NCBI RefSeq assembly: GCF_029714405.1
Contig: NZ_CP121651.1
Span: 806,001-870,000 of the forward strand
DNA length: 64,000 nucleotides
Reading direction: 5' to 3'
Source of the DNA: Bradyrhizobium sp. CB82
GTDB taxonomy: Bacteria; Pseudomonadota; Alphaproteobacteria; Rhizobiales; Xanthobacteraceae
Part shown: one piece after another, positions 26,561 through 36,349 of the stretch
Position numbering within the stretch: position 1 is the stretch's first letter
Layout of the letters: each line of letters opens with the position of its first letter
Notes under the pieces: generated by a model
What the model was told of the DNA's origin: nothing
The model's database searches: none
The model's input: only the letters and a program-made list of their open reading frames with translations
Translations under genes and position numbers: made by a program

Positions 26561-27439
26561 ATGCGATACGGTTTACTGGCCGCGGTCCTGATGGGTGCCG
26601 CGACACTGGGCGGCTGCGACGGCGTGCTCGATCCCAAAGGGCCTATTGCCATCGCCGAGCGGCAAATCCTGTTCAACTCGCTCGGCATCATGCTGGCGAT
26701 CGTGATCCCGACGATCGTCGCCACGCTGGGCGTTGCCTACTGGTTTCGTGCATCGAACACGCGTGCGCGCTATCGGCCGGATTTCACCTACTCCGGCCGT
26801 CTCGAGATGCTGGTCTGGTCGATTCCGGCGATGACGGTGTTTCTGGTCGGCGGTGTCGCCTGGGTCGGCTCGCACGATGTCAGCCCGCGCAAGCCCATCG
26901 TGTCCACAGTGAAGCCATTGCGAGTCCAGGTCGCTTCGCTCGACTGGAAGTGGCTGTTCATCTATCCCGACCAGGGCATCGCCAGTGTCAACTATCTGGC
27001 GATCCCCGTGGGCACGCCGGTCAGTTTCGAACTGACGTCTTCCGGCGTGATGAACAGCTTCTTCGTACCGCAGCTTGGCAGCCAGATCTACACCATGGCC
27101 GGAATGGTGACGCGCCTTCACCTGCAGGCCGACCAGCCGGGCAGCTACCGCGGAATGTCCGCGCAATTCAGCGGCGACGGCTTTTCGGACATGTACTTCA
27201 ATGTCGACGCCGTGGCAGCCGAAAAGTTCTCGGAATGGGTGGACGCAACGCGCAGCGTCGGGCCCGAATTGAATGCCACGACATATGCGGAGCTGGTCAA
27301 GCCAAGTGCTGCGACGACGCCGTTCACCTATCGCACGGTCGTTCCCGGCCTGTTCGACACGATCCAGGTTTCCCAAACGCAACAGTCTGACGATGCGTTG
27401 TGCCGCACCTATTCCACCTCAATGAGGGCAGAAAAATGA
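26561..27439 (+). CDS. cyoA: Cytochrome bo3-type quinol oxidase subunit II
   Basis: 292 residues. The N-terminus '[19 protein letters not shown]' is a lipoprotein signal with the lipobox Cys at residue 19. Two membrane helices follow, and then a periplasmic cupredoxin fold. The CuA-binding Cys pair of cytochrome c oxidases is absent ('[20 protein letters not shown]'), which marks a quinol oxidase. It starts one base after the ctaB stop, and its own stop overlaps the cyoB ATG (ATGA), so the five genes ctaB-cyoABCD form one coupled operon. Confidence 0.93.
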   Translation: MRYGLLAAVLMGAATLGGCDGVLDPKGPIAIAERQILFNSLGIMLAIVIPTIVATLGVAYWFRASNTRARYRPDFTYSGRLEMLVWSIPAMTVFLVGGVAWVGSHDVSPRKPIVSTVKPLRVQVASLDWKWLFIYPDQGIASVNYLAIPVGTPVSFELTSSGVMNSFFVPQLGSQIYTMAGMVTRLHLQADQPGSYRGMSAQFSGDGFSDMYFNVDAVAAEKFSEWVDATRSVGPELNATTYAELVKPSAATTPFTYRTVVPGLFDTIQVSQTQQSDDALCRTYSTSMRAEK

Positions 27440-29421
27440 GTCTACTTGGCAAGCTCGACTGGAGCGCAATTCCCCTGGACCAGCCCATCATCATGGGCGC
27501 TTCGGGCGGCATGGTCCTGGTCATCGTATCCATCCTTTCGTGGGTCACCCTCAAGGGTTATGTGCCCTATCTCTGGCGGGAATGGATCACTTCGGTCGAC
27601 CACAAGCGCATCGGCGTCATGTACATCATCCTGGCGCTGATCATGCTGTTGCGCGGATTTGCCGACGCCCTCATGATGCGGGCGCAGCAGGCTCTTGCCG
27701 CAGGCGGCGCGCAAGGATATTTGCCGCCGGAGCATTTCGACCAGATCTTCTCGGCGCATGGCACGATCATGATCTTCTTCATGGCGATGCCATTCGTGAT
27801 CGGCATGATGAATTTCGCAGTGCCGCTTCAGCTCGGCGTCCGCGACATGGCCTTTCCCACCCTGAACTCGGTCGCCCTCGGGTTGACCGCGTCGGGCATC
27901 CTGCTGACCAACATCTCGCTCGCGGTCGGCGAGTTCGCGAAAACCGGTTGGGTCGCCTATCCGCCGCTCAGTGAGCTGCAATTCTCGCCCGGCGTCGGCG
28001 TCGACTACTATCTCTGGGCGCTCCAGATCTCGGGTGTGGGCACGTTGATGACGGGAATAAACTTCGTCGCCACGATCCTGAAGACGCGGGCGCCCGGGAT
28101 GAGCCTGATGCGCATGCCCGTGTTCTGCTGGACGGCGCTCGCTTCGAATCTGCTCATCGTCGCGGCGTTCCCAGTCTTGACGGCAACGTTCGCGATGCTG
28201 CTGCTCGATCGCTACCTCGGATTCCATTTCTTCACGACCGATGCCGGCGGCAATGCGATGATGTACGTCAACCTATTCTGGGTCTGGGGCCATCCGGAGG
28301 TCTACATCCTGGTGTTGCCGGCGTTCGGCATCTTTTCCGAGGTGGTGTCGACCTTCTCCGGGAAACCCTTGTTCGGCTACCGCTCCATGGTCGCCGCGAC
28401 GATGGCGATCTGTGTGCTGTCATTCATCGTCTGGCTGCACCACTTCTTCACCATGGGCGCAGGCGCCAACGTCAACGGCTTCTTCGGTGTGATGACGATG
28501 ATCATCGCGGTGCCGACCGGCGTGAAGGTCTTCAACTGGCTGTTCACGATGTATGGCGGCCGCGTCCGCTTCACCGTCCCGATCCTGTGGTCGATCGGCT
28601 TCATGGTGACGTTCGTAATCGGCGGCATGACTGGCGTCCTGATGGCCGTGCCTCCGGCAGACTTCCAGCTGCATAACAGCCTGTTCCTGATCGCCCACTT
28701 CCACAACGTCATCATCGGAGGCGTCGTGTTCGGCCTGATGGCGGGCTACAATTACTGGTTCCCCAAGGCATTCGGCTTCAAGCTCGACGAACGATGGGGC
28801 GCGGCTTCGTTCTGGTGCTGGCTGATCGGCTTCTATCTCGCGTTCATGCCGCTCTACTGGCTGGGCCTGTTGGGCATGACCCGCCGTATGCAGCATTACG
28901 ACGTCGTCAGCTGGCAGCCCTGGCTGATCGCTGCGGCAGTGGGCGCGGCCGTTATTCTAGCGGGCGTCGTTTGCCAAGTGGTGCAGCTCGTCGTCTCGAT
29001 CCGCAATCGCGAACAGCTGCAGGCGAGCGCGGACCCGTGGGACGGCCGCACCCTGGAATGGGCAACGGCCTCGCCGCCGCCGGCCTGGAATTTCGCGGTG
29101 CTGCCAAAGGTCACGAGCCTCGACGCGTTCTGGAACATGAAGCAGCGCGAACGCTCGCATGAGCCCCAGCCGGCGAAGCAGAGCGGGTTCGAGCCGATCG
29201 AGATGCCAAAAAGCAGCCCCGCCGGCTTCGTCATCGCATTCTTCGCCGTCATCAGCGGCTTTGCCCTGATCTGGCACATCTGGTGGATGGCCGGGGTTGG
29301 AGCGATCGGAATCTTCCTGACCATGCTCGCCTTCGCGTTCCGCGATGAAGACGAGACGGAAGTCCCTCCCGATCAGATCGCGCATTTCGAACAGGCGAAT
29401 TCGATGGAGATTGCGGCATGA
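27436..29421 (+). CDS. cyoB: Cytochrome bo3-type quinol oxidase subunit I
   Basis: 661 residues from ATG 27436; upstream in-frame codons lie inside cyoA. Heme-copper oxidase signatures are clear: '[17 protein letters not shown]' with the cross-linked His-Tyr, 'WLHHFFTMG' with two CuB histidines, and '[17 protein letters not shown]' with the heme ligands. The enzyme oxidises ubiquinol, reduces O2 and pumps protons. The protein keeps the extra N- and C-terminal helices typical of CyoB rather than CtaD. It is the longest gene of the operon, coupled to cyoA and cyoC by ATGA overlaps. Confidence 0.95.
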   Translation: MSLLGKLDWSAIPLDQPIIMGASGGMVLVIVSILSWVTLKGYVPYLWREWITSVDHKRIGVMYIILALIMLLRGFADALMMRAQQALAAGGAQGYLPPEHFDQIFSAHGTIMIFFMAMPFVIGMMNFAVPLQLGVRDMAFPTLNSVALGLTASGILLTNISLAVGEFAKTGWVAYPPLSELQFSPGVGVDYYLWALQISGVGTLMTGINFVATILKTRAPGMSLMRMPVFCWTALASNLLIVAAFPVLTATFAMLLLDRYLGFHFFTTDAGGNAMMYVNLFWVWGHPEVYILVLPAFGIFSEVVSTFSGKPLFGYRSMVAATMAICVLSFIVWLHHFFTMGAGANVNGFFGVMTMIIAVPTGVKVFNWLFTMYGGRVRFTVPILWSIGFMVTFVIGGMTGVLMAVPPADFQLHNSLFLIAHFHNVIIGGVVFGLMAGYNYWFPKAFGFKLDERWGAASFWCWLIGFYLAFMPLYWLGLLGMTRRMQHYDVVSWQPWLIAAAVGAAVILAGVVCQVVQLVVSIRNREQLQASADPWDGRTLEWATASPPPAWNFAVLPKVTSLDAFWNMKQRERSHEPQPAKQSGFEPIEMPKSSPAGFVIAFFAVISGFALIWHIWWMAGVGAIGIFLTMLAFAFRDEDETEVPPDQIAHFEQANSMEIAA

Positions 29422-30053
29422 ACATCGCTGTTGCAGTTGATGGAGACGTCCGGCACGAGGCACGGCTGAGCGCAAGCGAAGCTGGTCCGGCCACCAAGCG
29501 GATCGTGGTCGGCTACGGCTTCTGGATCTTCCTGCTGAGCGACATCGTGATGTTTGCGGCGCTGTTTGCTGGATACGCGGTGCTCGTACACGCGACCGCA
29601 GGCGGTCCGACCGGCGCGCAGCTGTTCAATCAGCGTGCCGTCGTGATCGAAACCGCCTGTCTTTTAGCCTCGAGCTACACCTGCGGACGGATGTCGCTCG
29701 CCATCGAATCGCAGCGCTTTGGCCTCACCTATCTGGCGGCCCTCGTCACCTTCGTGCTCGGGGCCGCGTTCCTGGCACTGGAATTACGGGAGTTCGCCGG
29801 CATGATTGCGATCGGCGCCGGACCGCAACGCAGCGCCTTCCTCTCCGCCTTCTTCGCCGTGGTTGGCTGTCACGGACTGCATGTTACCGCCGGCCTGGTC
29901 TGGCTGGCGGTGATGATGGCCCAGGTTGCCATCAAGGGCTTTCGTCCGAACGTCGAACGTCGCCTGCTCTGCTTCTCGCTGTTCTGGCACGCCCTCGATA
30001 TCGTCTGGGTCTGGCTGTTCACGGTCGTCTATCTGATGGGAGTCGTTTCATGA
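29418..30053 (+). CDS. cyoC: Cytochrome bo3-type quinol oxidase subunit III
   Basis: 211 residues with five membrane helices, the CyoC arrangement (COX3 proper has seven). Characteristic parts are '[20 protein letters not shown]' near the N-terminus and '[18 protein letters not shown]' with '[20 protein letters not shown]' at the end. It stabilises subunit I and helps proton uptake. Four-base overlaps couple it to cyoB (29418) and cyoD (30050). Confidence 0.94.
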   Translation: MNIAVAVDGDVRHEARLSASEAGPATKRIVVGYGFWIFLLSDIVMFAALFAGYAVLVHATAGGPTGAQLFNQRAVVIETACLLASSYTCGRMSLAIESQRFGLTYLAALVTFVLGAAFLALELREFAGMIAIGAGPQRSAFLSAFFAVVGCHGLHVTAGLVWLAVMMAQVAIKGFRPNVERRLLCFSLFWHALDIVWVWLFTVVYLMGVVS

Positions 30054-30445
30054 CCGACACGCAGTATGATCGCGCACCTGGTGATGCGTCGGCACTACCG
30101 GATGTGGAACGCGGCACGTCCTCCGGCGCACTCGTCTACAACATTGGATTGGCGCTGGCGGTGATCCTCACGGCCATGTCGTTCTGGGTTGCCAATACCT
30201 CGCTGCTCTGGCCGCCCGGCGTCGCGCTCGGACTGATCGTGCTGGCGATCGCGCAGATGGGGATTCATCTGGTATTTTTCCTGCACGTCACCACCGGCCC
30301 CGACAACACCAACAACGTGATGGCCCTCGCCTTCGGCGTGCTGATTGTGCTGCTCGTCGTTGTCGGATCGCTTCTGATCATGGCGGACCTGAACGACAAC
30401 ATGATGATGGGGCCGGAGATCATGGACCTTCATATGCAGCGCTGA
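30050..30445 (+). CDS. cyoD: Cytochrome bo3-type quinol oxidase subunit IV
   Basis: 131 residues with three helices. The central 'LAIAQMGIHLVFFLHVTTG' and 'ALAFGVLIVLLVVVGSLLIM' match the prokaryotic COX4/CyoD family. It is the last gene of the ctaB-cyoABCD operon, overlaps cyoC by four bases, and is followed by a hairpin about 20 bases after the stop. It has no catalytic residues; the family role is assembly of the oxidase. Confidence 0.92.
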   Translation: MTDTQYDRAPGDASALPDVERGTSSGALVYNIGLALAVILTAMSFWVANTSLLWPPGVALGLIVLAIAQMGIHLVFFLHVTTGPDNTNNVMALAFGVLIVLLVVVGSLLIMADLNDNMMMGPEIMDLHMQR

Positions 30446-30465
30446 GACGCCATTGCGAGCTATAT

Positions 30466-30500
30466 CGGGACGACGCCTGAAGCGCACGGACGTCGTCCCG
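30466..30500 (+). terminator. Hairpin after cyoD, probable operon end
   Basis: A 10-base stem, cgggacgacg / cgtcgtcccg with a 15-base loop, starts 21 bases past the cyoD stop. No T-run follows, so termination strength is unclear, but the position fits the end of ctaB-cyoABCD. Confidence 0.5.
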
Positions 30501-30605
30501 GATCTCTCATTCCAACAAACCTGTTCCAATACCAGCAAAGACGTTCGCGCGACAAATTCGTCGAGGCCATAGCATCGCAGCATCCCTCAATGATGGAGCT
30601 GCCCC

Positions 30606-30914
30606 ATGATGATCCGGCTTGCCATTGTACTGGCTTCAGCAGCACTCAATGCCTCCCCCCTCCCTGCCGCCGCTTCGCAATGCGCGGCGCCGTCCACAAT
30701 CGCCACCATCCGGACGCACTGGTCGGCCGTCCGCAGTCAATTCAGCAATGCCACCGATCGTGAAACCGCATGCCGCGCCTACGCAGCTTCCTTCTATGAG
30801 TCGGTAACGACCCGTCAGGCGGCCGCTGGATGCCCGGGCGGTGCGAGCGTCAGCGCACTCGACCTGGAGATCAACACCTTCAACGAGCTGCTGGCAACAA
30901 AGTGCGGCGGCTAA
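30606..30914 (+). CDS. Small exported protein with four cysteines
   Basis: 102 residues with a signal peptide 'MMIRLAIVLASAALNASPLP' cut probably after 'AAA'. The mature part has Cys in 'SQCAAPS', 'ETACRAYA', 'AGCPGG' and 'TKCGG', enough for two disulfides, and should be mostly helical. GGAG lies seven bases before the start codon. I recognise similar short periplasmic proteins in Bradyrhizobium without a known role. It stands alone between the oxidase operon and catabolic operon copy B. Confidence 0.7.
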   Translation: MMIRLAIVLASAALNASPLPAAASQCAAPSTIATIRTHWSAVRSQFSNATDRETACRAYAASFYESVTTRQAAAGCPGGASVSALDLEINTFNELLATKCGG

Positions 30915-31181
30915 GCAGCCGCCGTGGCGCATTCATTTTCGAAAGGTTGGGCCAATGATTCTCTTTCCGCTTCTGTCGTCCTGGATCTGGCTGCAGGTCT
31001 TCACTTCCGCACACTTTTCGCAGCGAAAACCCGCGTTCATTTCCGGTGCGCGGCGAAAAGCAAAGCAAGACCATCCCGGCGACGGCAATCCCATTCAATA
31101 AGGCGACCAGCCGCTGCGTCACAGTCAAGACCGGAACGAGATCGACCTCGCTTCGGATGAAGAAAGCACAAAGGTGAACCC

Positions 31182-32111
31182 ATGCCAAAAACGGCCTTGA
31201 GCGTCGTCAAAAGCGCCAACGCGCAAGCAACGACCCCTCGCCTCTTCGTTCTCGAGCTGAACGCCGGGAATATTCACGTGATGAACACCGACGGTTCCGA
31301 CCGCAAGACGATCGTGACGGGATGTCATCTGCCCGACGGCATCGTCGTCGATGTTGAGAAAGGCCATATCTATTGGACCAATATGGGCATTCCCAACCTC
31401 AACGACGGGTCCATCGAGCGCGCCGATCTCGATGGCAAGAACCGCAAGGTCATTGTCCCGGTCGGCGAGACCCACACCCCGAAGCAGATCGTTCTCGATA
31501 AAAAGTCCGGCAAGCTCTACTGGTGCGACCGCGAGGGCATGCGCGTCATGCGTTGCAACCTCGATGGATCGCGACTAGAGACGCTGATCGAAGCGGGACG
31601 CGGCGATGCCGACGCACGCGATCCGACCAAATGGTGCGTCGGGCTCTCGATCGATCCCAAGCACCGGAAGATCTATTGGTCGCAAAAGGGCCCCGACAAT
31701 GCGGGCCGCGGCGCCATCTTCCGCGCCAATCTCGAAATCCCCGCCGGCCAGACGGCGACCAATCGCTCCGACATCGAGGTTTTCTTCGACCGGCTCCCGG
31801 AGCCGATCGACCTCGAGCTCGATCACGAGAACCGCGTCATGTACTGGACCGACCGTGGCGATCCGCCGCGCGGCAACACCGTGAACCGCGCGTCCATCGA
31901 CGACAAGCCGGCTGAGCCCGAGATCGTGGTGACCCATCTGATGGAAGGCATCGGTATCGCGCTCGACGTGCCCGGCGACCGCATGTTCGTCACCGACTTC
32001 GCCGGCTCGGTCTACTCCGCGCGCCTCGACGGATCCGGCGAGCGCAACTTCCTGTACGCCCAGGGCAACCTCACCGGCATCGCCTATGCCGAAATCCCCA
32101 AGGAGAAGTGA
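31182..32111 (+). CDS. YWTD-repeat beta-propeller protein, copy B
   Basis: 309 residues, starting after AAAGGTG. Blade signatures 'GHIYWTNMGIPNLNDGSIER', 'GKLYWCDREGMRVMRC', 'RKIYWSQKGPDNAG' and 'RVMYWTDRGDPPRGNTVNRA' repeat about every 45 residues as in LDL-receptor propellers. No signal peptide is present, so the protein should be cytoplasmic. The stop is separated from the next ATG by a single base, and the gene's own end supplies the ribosome site, so synthesis with the dehydrogenase is coupled. It may shape or open a lactone or bind the substrate, but this is a guess. Copy A is at 17579-18508 with identical length. Confidence 0.87.
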   Translation: MPKTALSVVKSANAQATTPRLFVLELNAGNIHVMNTDGSDRKTIVTGCHLPDGIVVDVEKGHIYWTNMGIPNLNDGSIERADLDGKNRKVIVPVGETHTPKQIVLDKKSGKLYWCDREGMRVMRCNLDGSRLETLIEAGRGDADARDPTKWCVGLSIDPKHRKIYWSQKGPDNAGRGAIFRANLEIPAGQTATNRSDIEVFFDRLPEPIDLELDHENRVMYWTDRGDPPRGNTVNRASIDDKPAEPEIVVTHLMEGIGIALDVPGDRMFVTDFAGSVYSARLDGSGERNFLYAQGNLTGIAYAEIPKEK

Positions 32112-32112
32112 C

Positions 32113-33090
32113 ATGTCGCAAACCAAACCCATTCGCCGGGTCGCCATCATCGGAACCGGAGTCATCGGCGCGAGCTGGACCGCGCTTTTCCTCGCGAAAG
32201 GACTTGAGGTTGTGGCAACAGACGTTGCGCCGGACGCGGAAGCGGCTTTGAAGCGCTTTGTCGCAGCGGCCTGGCCGGCGCTGCAACGGCTAGGCCTCGC
32301 GTCCGGCGCGTCCCAGAACAAGCTGACCTTCACGGCCGCGCTAGCCGCCGCCGTGAAGGACGCCGACCTGGTCCAGGAGAACGGACCAGAGAAGATCGAC
32401 TTCAAGCGGACGCTCTATCGGCAACTCGACGATCTGCTGCCCGCCGACGTCATCATTGCCTCGAGCTCCTCGGGCCTGACCATGAGCGAAATCCAGGCGG
32501 CTTGCGAAAAACACCCCGAACGCTGCGTGATCGGCCATCCCTTCAATCCGCCGCATCTGGTTCCGCTGGTTGAAATCGTCGGCGGCGCGAAGACGTCGGA
32601 AAGCACGATTCAGCGCGCCGCCGCCTTCTACACGGACCTCGGCAAGAAGACCGTGCGTCTCAACAAGGAGGTCCCCGGGCATGTCGCGAACCGCTTGCAG
32701 GCCGCGCTCGCCCGCGAGGTCTACCATCTCGTCGCCGACGGCGTCGTCAGCGCCGCCGATGTCGACACCGCGTTGAGCTGGGGACCGGGCCTGCGCTGGG
32801 GCATCATGGGCCAGTTGATGCTCAATCATCTCGGCGGCGGCCAGGGTGGCATCGAGCATTTCTTCCAGCAGTTTACCGGTCCCATGACGGCCTGGTGGAA
32901 AGTGCTGGGCTCGCCGCAGCTGACGCCCGAGGTGCAAAAGAAGCTGATCGACGGCGTCCACGCCGAAGTCGGCTCGCGCTCGATCAGCGAACTGGAAGCG
33001 GAACGTGACGAGATCCTGCTGGGCCTCATCGAGCTCCGCAAGAGAGTCGAACAAGCGAGCGCCCCGCGACTGAGGGAGCGCGCTGTCTAA
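32113..33090 (+). CDS. 3-hydroxyacyl-CoA dehydrogenase family (lambda-crystallin type), copy B
   Basis: 325 residues from ATG 32113; nine upstream in-frame codons lie in the propeller gene. Rossmann motif 'VAIIGTGVIGASWTALFLAKG', active site 'CVIGHPFNPPHLVPLVEIVGG', and a helical C-terminal domain 'RWGIMGQLMLNHLGGGQGG'. It is the NAD-dependent oxidation step of the operon; the branch includes carnitine and L-gulonate dehydrogenases, so the exact substrate is open. A clear terminator hairpin lies 20 bases downstream, before the acyl-CoA dehydrogenase gene, so these two genes may be expressed at a different level from the rest. Confidence 0.91.
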   Translation: MSQTKPIRRVAIIGTGVIGASWTALFLAKGLEVVATDVAPDAEAALKRFVAAAWPALQRLGLASGASQNKLTFTAALAAAVKDADLVQENGPEKIDFKRTLYRQLDDLLPADVIIASSSSGLTMSEIQAACEKHPERCVIGHPFNPPHLVPLVEIVGGAKTSESTIQRAAAFYTDLGKKTVRLNKEVPGHVANRLQAALAREVYHLVADGVVSAADVDTALSWGPGLRWGIMGQLMLNHLGGGQGGIEHFFQQFTGPMTAWWKVLGSPQLTPEVQKKLIDGVHAEVGSRSISELEAERDEILLGLIELRKRVEQASAPRLRERAV

Positions 33091-33109
33091 GACCTGACCG
33101 TTGCAGATC

Positions 33110-33146
33110 AAAGCCCCGAAAGGCGAGCGCCCTTCGGGGCTTTTCC
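33110..33146 (+). terminator. Rho-independent terminator between the dehydrogenase genes
   Basis: aaagccccgaa pairs with ttcggggcttt around a short GC-rich top and is followed by T residues. It lies in the 200-base spacer between the 3-hydroxyacyl-CoA dehydrogenase and acyl-CoA dehydrogenase genes, so it splits or attenuates operon copy B. Confidence 0.8.
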
Positions 33147-33291
33147 TTGCGCTTCGGCAACACGCGAAAGCGAGAGCAGACAACAGCGCAAGAACGTCCC
33201 CGGGACCGCAAGCTGCTTCAAGAACGCCGACCGCTTTCGCAGCAAATTGTCCGTCGAGATCATCATCCGCTTCACCCAAGGAGACCTCGAC

Positions 33292-34512
33292 ATGACCACA
33301 GCAACCGCAGCCCGCATGACGGAGGCGCCCAAGGCGCTGCCGGTACCGAACGGTGACTTTTATCAGCTCGTCGAGCTCCTGACCGCCGAGGAGCTGGCGC
33401 AGGTGAAGAAGGTACGGGTCTTCATGGAATCGAAGGTCAAGCCGATCGTCAACAAGTACTGGTCCGACGATGCGTTTCCGTTCGAGTTGCTGCCTTCGTT
33501 CAAGGAGCTCGGAATCGGCGGGCTCGGCTTCGAGGGCTATGGCTGCGCCGGGGGCAGCCAGAAGCTGTTCGGCTATGTCGCGATGGAGCTGGCGCGCGTC
33601 GACGCGTCCATCTGCACCTTCTTCGGCGTGCATAGCGGCCTTGCCATGGGCTCGATCTATCTCGACGGCTCGGAGGAGCAGAAGCAGAAGTGGCTTCCGG
33701 CGATGGCGCGCTGGGAGAAGATCGGATGCTTCGGCCTGACCGAGCCGCTGGTCGGCTCCGGCACGGGTGGCGGCCTCACCACGACCGCGAAGCGCGAGGG
33801 CGACACCTGGATTCTCAACGGCCAGAAGCGCTGGATCGGCAACTCGCCCTGGTGCGACATCTCGATCATCTGGGCGCGCGACGTCGCCGACAACCAGGTG
33901 AAAGGATTCATCGTCGAGAACAAATCGACCCCCGGCTTCAGCGTCGAGAAGATGGAGCACAAGATCGCGCTGAAGGTGGTGCAGAACGGACAGATCACGC
34001 TGAAGGACGTTCACGTTCCCGAAGCCAATCGGCTGCAAGGCGGCAACTCGTTTCGCGATACTGCCCGCGTGCTGCGCATGACGCGCTACATGGTGGGCTG
34101 GGCTTCGACCGGCATCCAGATGGGCGCGTTCGAGACGACGCTGAAATACGCGCAGGAGCGCCTGCAGTTCGGCAAGCCGATCGCCTCGTTCCAGCTGATC
34201 CAGGACCTGCTCGCCAAGATGCTCGGCAATGTCACGGCGTGCCAATGCCTGATGCTGCGCCTGGCGCAGCTCGATGACGAAGGCAAGCTCGGCGATCACC
34301 AGGCTGCGCTGGCCAAGGCGTTCTGCACGGCAAAATCGCGCGAGACCGTCGCCTGGGGCCGCGAGGTGTTCGGCGGCAACGGCATCATCGCCGACTACAA
34401 CATCGGCCGCTTCTTTGCTGACGCCGAGGCGCTCTATTCCTACGAGGGCACCTATCAGATGCAGAACCTGATCGTCGGCAAGGCGATCACCGGCATCAGC
34501 GCGTTTGTCTGA
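33292..34512 (+). CDS. Acyl-CoA dehydrogenase (GCDH/ACX4-like), copy B
   Basis: 406 residues from ATG 33292, after AAGGAGACC; fifteen more in-frame codons upstream are not needed. 'IGCFGLTEPLVGSGTGGG', 'GREVFGGNGIIADYNIGR' and the catalytic Glu in 'YSYEGTYQMQNLIVGKAITG' mark the acyl-CoA dehydrogenase fold. The family branch is that of glutaryl-CoA dehydrogenase and plant ACX4. If it is a true glutaryl-CoA dehydrogenase, the operon would convert glutarate through crotonyl-CoA to acetoacetyl-CoA; if ACX4-like, it handles a short straight chain. The relevant carboxylate-binding Arg could not be judged without alignment. Intact. Confidence 0.94.
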   Translation: MTTATAARMTEAPKALPVPNGDFYQLVELLTAEELAQVKKVRVFMESKVKPIVNKYWSDDAFPFELLPSFKELGIGGLGFEGYGCAGGSQKLFGYVAMELARVDASICTFFGVHSGLAMGSIYLDGSEEQKQKWLPAMARWEKIGCFGLTEPLVGSGTGGGLTTTAKREGDTWILNGQKRWIGNSPWCDISIIWARDVADNQVKGFIVENKSTPGFSVEKMEHKIALKVVQNGQITLKDVHVPEANRLQGGNSFRDTARVLRMTRYMVGWASTGIQMGAFETTLKYAQERLQFGKPIASFQLIQDLLAKMLGNVTACQCLMLRLAQLDDEGKLGDHQAALAKAFCTAKSRETVAWGREVFGGNGIIADYNIGRFFADAEALYSYEGTYQMQNLIVGKAITGISAFV

Positions 34513-34574
34513 TCGCAACGCCAGGCGGGCGGACCTCCGCCCGTCGCCTACTCATCGCAATACAGGAGAGAACA

Positions 34575-35369
34575 ATGGCCGACGTCTCGGCGCTTGCAAA
34601 CGTGCTCTACGAGAAGAAGAACGGCATCGCCTATGTCACCCTCAACCGTCCGAAGGTGCTCAACGCGTTGAATACGCCGACCTGGACGGACCTGAAGGCT
34701 GCCTTCGAGGATGTCAAGGCCGATGCCTCCGTGCATGGCGCCATCCTCACCGGCGCCGGCGACAAGGCCTTCATTGCCGGCGCCGACATCAGCGAGCTCG
34801 CGCATGTCGACGCCTATGACGCCGAGGAATCAAGTCGCTTCGGCCAGGGCGTCCTCGATCTGATCGAAACGCTGGGCAAGCCGGTGATCGCGGCGATCAA
34901 CGGCTTTGCGCTCGGCGGCGGCTGCGAAACTGCGATGGCCTGCACCATCCGGATCGCCGCCGAGCACGCCAAGTTCGGCCAGCCCGAGGTGAAGCTCGGC
35001 CTGTTGCCGGGCGGTGGCGGAACGCAGCGCCTGCCGCGCCTGGTCGGCAAGGGCCGCGCGCTGCAACTGATCCTGACAGGCGAGACCATCTCCGCGCAGG
35101 AAGCGCACCGGATCGGCCTCGTCAACGAAGTTGTGCCGGCGGCCAATCTGATCCCGCGCGCCGAGGCGATTCTGAAACAGATCTCCGCCAACGCGCCGAT
35201 CGCGGTGAAGCTCTCGCTGGAAGCGGCCAACAAGGGAATGGACACAAGCCAGGCCGAGGGCTTTGCGCTCGAAGCGTCCTACTTCGGCATCTGCGCGGCA
35301 ACCGAGGACAAGAAAGAAGGCACCTCCGCCTTCCTCGAGAAACGCGCACCCCAGTTTCGCGGACGCTGA
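34575..35369 (+). CDS. Enoyl-CoA hydratase (crotonase), copy B
   Basis: 264 residues from ATG 34575, preceded by AGGAGAG. Oxyanion-hole and catalytic segments 'AFIAGADISEL', 'GFALGGGCETAMAC' and 'FGQPEVKLGLLPGGGGTQRL' are complete with both glutamates. It adds water to the 2-enoyl-CoA made by the preceding dehydrogenase. It lacks the Ala/Pro leader found in copy A, so copy A may start later than annotated or have gained an extension. The hydrolase gene begins 34 bases downstream. Confidence 0.95.
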   Translation: MADVSALANVLYEKKNGIAYVTLNRPKVLNALNTPTWTDLKAAFEDVKADASVHGAILTGAGDKAFIAGADISELAHVDAYDAEESSRFGQGVLDLIETLGKPVIAAINGFALGGGCETAMACTIRIAAEHAKFGQPEVKLGLLPGGGGTQRLPRLVGKGRALQLILTGETISAQEAHRIGLVNEVVPAANLIPRAEAILKQISANAPIAVKLSLEAANKGMDTSQAEGFALEASYFGICAATEDKKEGTSAFLEKRAPQFRGR

Positions 35370-35403
35370 AATCCAAAAGCGCAAACGAGACCGGGCAGTG
35401 GCC

Positions 35404-36339
35404 ATGGCAACGCCTCTTCCTACCCCGGCTCCAATGGAGCGATTCCGGCTGACCAGCTCGGACGGACTGTGCATCGCCTGCACGCGCTGGGAGAGTCGCG
35501 GCCCGGCCCGTGCTGCGGTTCAGATCGCCCACGGGATGGGCGAGCATATTGGGCGTTATGCCGACACCATCGATATCCTCGTTGCATCCGGTCTCGTTGT
35601 CTACGCGAACGATCATCGCGGCCACGGCCGCTCGGCCCACATGCGGTTGGGAGAGTTTGGCACGGGCGGCTTCGAGCTGCTCGTGCAGGACATGGCCCGC
35701 CTGACCGAGCGCGCCAGAGAAGAAAATCCCGACCTCCCGCTGCTGCTTCTGGGGCACAACATGGGATCGTTCGCGGCGCAGAGATACGTCATCGATCACA
35801 GCCACGAGATTGACGGCCTGATTCTCTCGGGATCGGGGGCGCTCGATCGGCTGGCACGCAGCGCGCTGCTGCCGCCCGCAGGCAACAACCTGTTCAACGC
35901 CGCATTCGAACCAGCGCGCACGCCCTTTGACTGGCTGAGCCGCGACCGGGCAACCGTCGATGCGTTCCTGGCGGATCCCCTCTGCTTTGCAGACCTCAGC
36001 GCCGCCTCTCTTGCATCCCTGCTCGGCGCTGCACCGCAATTGCACGATCCGGCCGCGCTCCGCAGGGTGCGCCGCGATTTGCCGATTTATCTGATCTGCG
36101 GCGACGAAGATCCCATCGGGCAGCACCTGCGCGGAATCCACACGTTGATAAGCCGCTATGCCGATGCCGGGCTGCGCGACATCGCTATCGACGCCTATCC
36201 AGGCGGTCGACACGAGATGCTGAACGAGATCAACCGGTACGAGGTCCACAAACGCCTGCTCGGCTGGGTATCCAAGACGCTGGAAAAGCTCAACGACGAT
36301 CATCGTCGCGTTTTACTCGTACCCGAACTTCAACACTGA
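35404..36339 (+). CDS. Alpha/beta hydrolase (monoacylglycerol-lipase-like) with Asn at the nucleophile position
   Basis: 311 residues from ATG 35404. 'QIAHGMGEHIGRYADTIDIL' and 'VYANDHRGHGRSAH' place it in the serine aminopeptidase / monoacylglycerol lipase family (Hydrolase_4). The elbow motif reads GHNMGS at residues 117-122, so the expected Ser nucleophile is Asn119 (codon AAC). The acid Asp in 'CGDEDPIG' and the His in 'GGRHEMLNE' are kept. A single base change from AGC would explain it. The protein may bind but not cleave an ester or thioester, or may have an altered chemistry. Copy A has lost the whole region. Confidence 0.88.
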   Translation: MATPLPTPAPMERFRLTSSDGLCIACTRWESRGPARAAVQIAHGMGEHIGRYADTIDILVASGLVVYANDHRGHGRSAHMRLGEFGTGGFELLVQDMARLTERAREENPDLPLLLLGHNMGSFAAQRYVIDHSHEIDGLILSGSGALDRLARSALLPPAGNNLFNAAFEPARTPFDWLSRDRATVDAFLADPLCFADLSAASLASLLGAAPQLHDPAALRRVRRDLPIYLICGDEDPIGQHLRGIHTLISRYADAGLRDIAIDAYPGGRHEMLNEINRYEVHKRLLGWVSKTLEKLNDDHRRVLLVPELQH

Positions 36340-36349
36340 GGAGACAGCA

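Noticed and set aside
25366..26724. 452-codon open frame on the minus strand
   Set aside because: Antisense to ctaB, which is certain from its motifs.
32341..34518. 725-codon open frame on the minus strand
   Set aside because: It is antisense to the dehydrogenase genes of operon copy B, has no family and results from high GC at third positions.
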